Both the position numbers and the translations under genes were made by a program. The notes beneath the pieces were generated by a model. That model was not told where the DNA came from and did not search any database. It saw only the letters and a program-made list of their open reading frames with translations. From an uncultured Oscillospiraceae bacterium (GTDB lineage: Bacteria; Bacillota_A; Clostridia; Oscillospirales; Oscillospiraceae), in assembly GCA_947631215.1 (NCBI GenBank), contig CANRKN010000122.1, positions 1 to 6,314 of the forward strand: a stretch of DNA of 6,314 bases, read 5' to 3'. This document shows positions 5,354-6,314 of this stretch, piece after piece (positions within the stretch are counted from its first letter, which is position 1; each line of letters opens with the position of its first letter).

Positions 5354-6188
5354 ATAGCAGAAGCGGCAGCCGCTCCATCTGGGCCCTTTGTTCCGTGAAG
5401 CTGCGGATGGTGTAGACCCGCGTTGTCTCGATGCTGCTGTGCCCCAGGATGTCCGCGAGACGCAAAAGATCCTTATATACCTTATAATATGTCCGCGCGA
5501 ACAGGTGCCGCAGGTTGTGGGGGAACACCTTCCCCGGCGCCACCCCCGCCCGGACAGCCAGCCGCTTCATGGCCTTCCAGATGTTGCTCCTGTCCATGGG
5601 CCCGCCTTTTTTGCTCAAAAATACCGGCCCCGAGGAGATATTCATCTTTTTGCAGTATTTTAGGAGTGTTTTGCATAATTTTCCGGGCAAAACGATGGTC
5701 CGGCGCTTGCCTTTGCATATTATTTCAGCCTGTCCGGCCCGCAGGCTTTCCGCTGTGATGGCGGAAACTTCGCTGACGCGGACCCCTGTGGCCGCCAGCG
5801 TCTGCAATAAAAGCGCCAGCCGCTCGTCCCCCTCACTCTCGGCCTTATGCACGAGCTTTTCATACTCCCAGCGCTTGAGTTCCCGGCTCGAATCCGCGAA
5901 ATTCCGGCGCTGTACGCGAAGAAACCGCAGCCGCCATTCATGGTATCCGCAGAAATCCAAAAAATTATTCACCGCCGTCAGGACCCCGTTCACGGTCCCG
6001 GCGGCCCTGCCGTCTTGCAGGAGCCGCTCCTTATAGCCCACCAGCTCGGCCTTGCCGCGGACCTCGCCCCCGGCGAAAGTGAGCAGGCCGTCCAGTATCC
6101 TGCTGTACTTGGCGATGGTAGCGGGGCTGTATTCCCGCTCGGCCATCTCCTGCCGGAACATGTCCAGCGCTTCCCAGTCCAGTTTCAT
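5352..6188 (-). CDS. Tyrosine recombinase (probable invertase of the adjacent promoter switch)
   Basis: A 278-residue site-specific recombinase with an N-terminal SAM-like core-binding domain (about 1-90) and a C-terminal catalytic domain (about 103-278). The catalytic set is complete: Arg137 in ATGVRVSE, Lys161 in the KGKRR beta-hairpin, His224 and Arg227 in HNLRH, His250 in LGHSS, and nucleophile Tyr259 in TTRVYT. It should cut and rejoin DNA through a 3'-phosphotyrosine Holliday-junction mechanism, like XerC/D and the phase-variation invertases. Its length is typical of a small stand-alone recombinase without an arm-binding domain, unlike many phage integrases. The start at 6188 follows AAGGAGGG with 7-base spacing. 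Its 3' end is 5 bp from the right repeat of the switch, which points to that element as substrate. It reads toward the switch, so read-through could enter the surface-protein gene. A role only at distant sites cannot be excluded. Confidence 0.93.
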   Translation of the reverse strand: MKLDWEALDMFRQEMAEREYSPATIAKYSRILDGLLTFAGGEVRGKAELVGYKERLLQDGRAAGTVNGVLTAVNNFLDFCGYHEWRLRFLRVQRRNFADSSRELKRWEYEKLVHKAESEGDERLALLLQTLAATGVRVSEVSAITAESLRAGQAEIICKGKRRTIVLPGKLCKTLLKYCKKMNISSGPVFLSKKGGPMDRSNIWKAMKRLAVRAGVAPGKVFPHNLRHLFARTYYKVYKDLLRLADILGHSSIETTRVYTIRSFTEQRAQMERLPLLL

Positions 6189-6195
6189 TCGTATT

Positions 6196-6203
6196 CCCTC
6201 CTT
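6196..6203 (-). promoter_or_regulatory. Ribosome binding site of the tyrosine recombinase
   Basis: AAGGAGGG on the minus strand lies 7 bases upstream of the ATG at 6188, a strong site that fixes the start. Confidence 0.85.
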
Positions 6204-6234
6204 TTTTCCATATTGTCCACAAACCCCGGATACA

Positions 6235-6264
6235 ATACAAATAAGTCCAATGGTATTAAGTCAA
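6235..6264 (-). promoter_or_regulatory. Weak candidate promoter for the recombinase gene
   Basis: TTGACT (6264-6259, 5 of 6 to the -35 consensus) is followed after 18 bases by TTGTAT (6240-6235, 3 of 6 to the -10 consensus) on the minus strand. The surrounding 6204-6264 stretch is the AT-rich part of the intergenic region, as expected for a promoter, but the -10 box is poor. Confidence 0.3.
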
Positions 6265-6310
6265 GAGGGTGAATCACGGAAACAACAGAAGGAAACGCCA
6301 TAGGAGAGCT

Positions 6311-6314
6311 ATGA
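6311..6314 (+). CDS. Possible start of a divergent plus-strand gene cut by the window edge
   Basis: An ATG at 6311-6313 is preceded by TAGGAG (6301-6306), a plausible Shine-Dalgarno with a short 4-base spacing. It would be divergent from the recombinase gene. Only one codon is visible, so product and reality cannot be judged. Confidence 0.3.

Noticed and set aside
5352..6188. Recombinase as a prophage integrase
   Set aside because: There are no phage genes, no tRNA and no attachment-site pair in direct orientation. The protein is short and lies next to opposed repeats with a promoter between, which fits an invertase better.
6213..6236. Plus-strand promoter TTGTCC with TACAAT in the right-hand intergenic region
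   Set aside because: The spacing is only 12 bp, too short for a sigma-A promoter. A promoter for the possible gene at 6311 remains unidentified.

Overview
The window looks like chromosomal DNA of a Gram-positive, GC-rich Clostridia, most likely an Oscillospiraceae-type gut Bacillota. This is inferred from strong AGGAGG-type ribosome binding sites, intrinsic terminators with T-tracts, a secreted protein with FIVAR and choline-binding-like wall repeats, and clustered GC-rich palindromes. No species can be named from sequence alone.

Layout, left to right, with all three full genes on the minus strand. A long hairpin (19-72) lies at the left edge. Next is a tyrosine-recombinase-like gene (110-952) that keeps the family fold but has lost most catalytic residues, including the nucleophilic tyrosine. 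A palindrome-rich gap (953-1086) and a strong terminator (1087-1118) follow. Then comes a 1282-residue secreted, probably wall-attached repeat protein (1156-5004), a 347-bp non-coding gap, and a complete, apparently active tyrosine recombinase (5352-6188). A possible divergent plus-strand gene starts at the right edge (6311).

The main discovery is in the gap at 5005-5351. A 22-bp inverted repeat with one mismatch (5055-5076 and 5325-5346) brackets 248 bp. Inside it is a good promoter (TTGCTT, 17-bp spacer, TATAAT; 5248-5276) that points right, away from the surface-protein gene. No convincing promoter faces that gene. The recombinase gene ends 5 bp from the right repeat. This is the layout of a phase-variable invertible promoter. 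As sequenced, the surface protein would be OFF; inversion would point the promoter at its strong ribosome binding site.

The right repeat is also a perfect palindrome followed by seven T's, an intrinsic terminator that would stop the promoter's transcript in the OFF orientation before it runs antisense into the recombinase gene. The left repeat has no T-tract, so an ON transcript should pass through it. The proposed circuit is: the active recombinase flips the switch, the switch decides whether the surface protein is made, and the degenerate recombinase paralogue may be a regulator, a partner or a relic. The hairpin beside that paralogue, with a TATAAT next to it, may be the edge of a second unit of the same kind outside the window.
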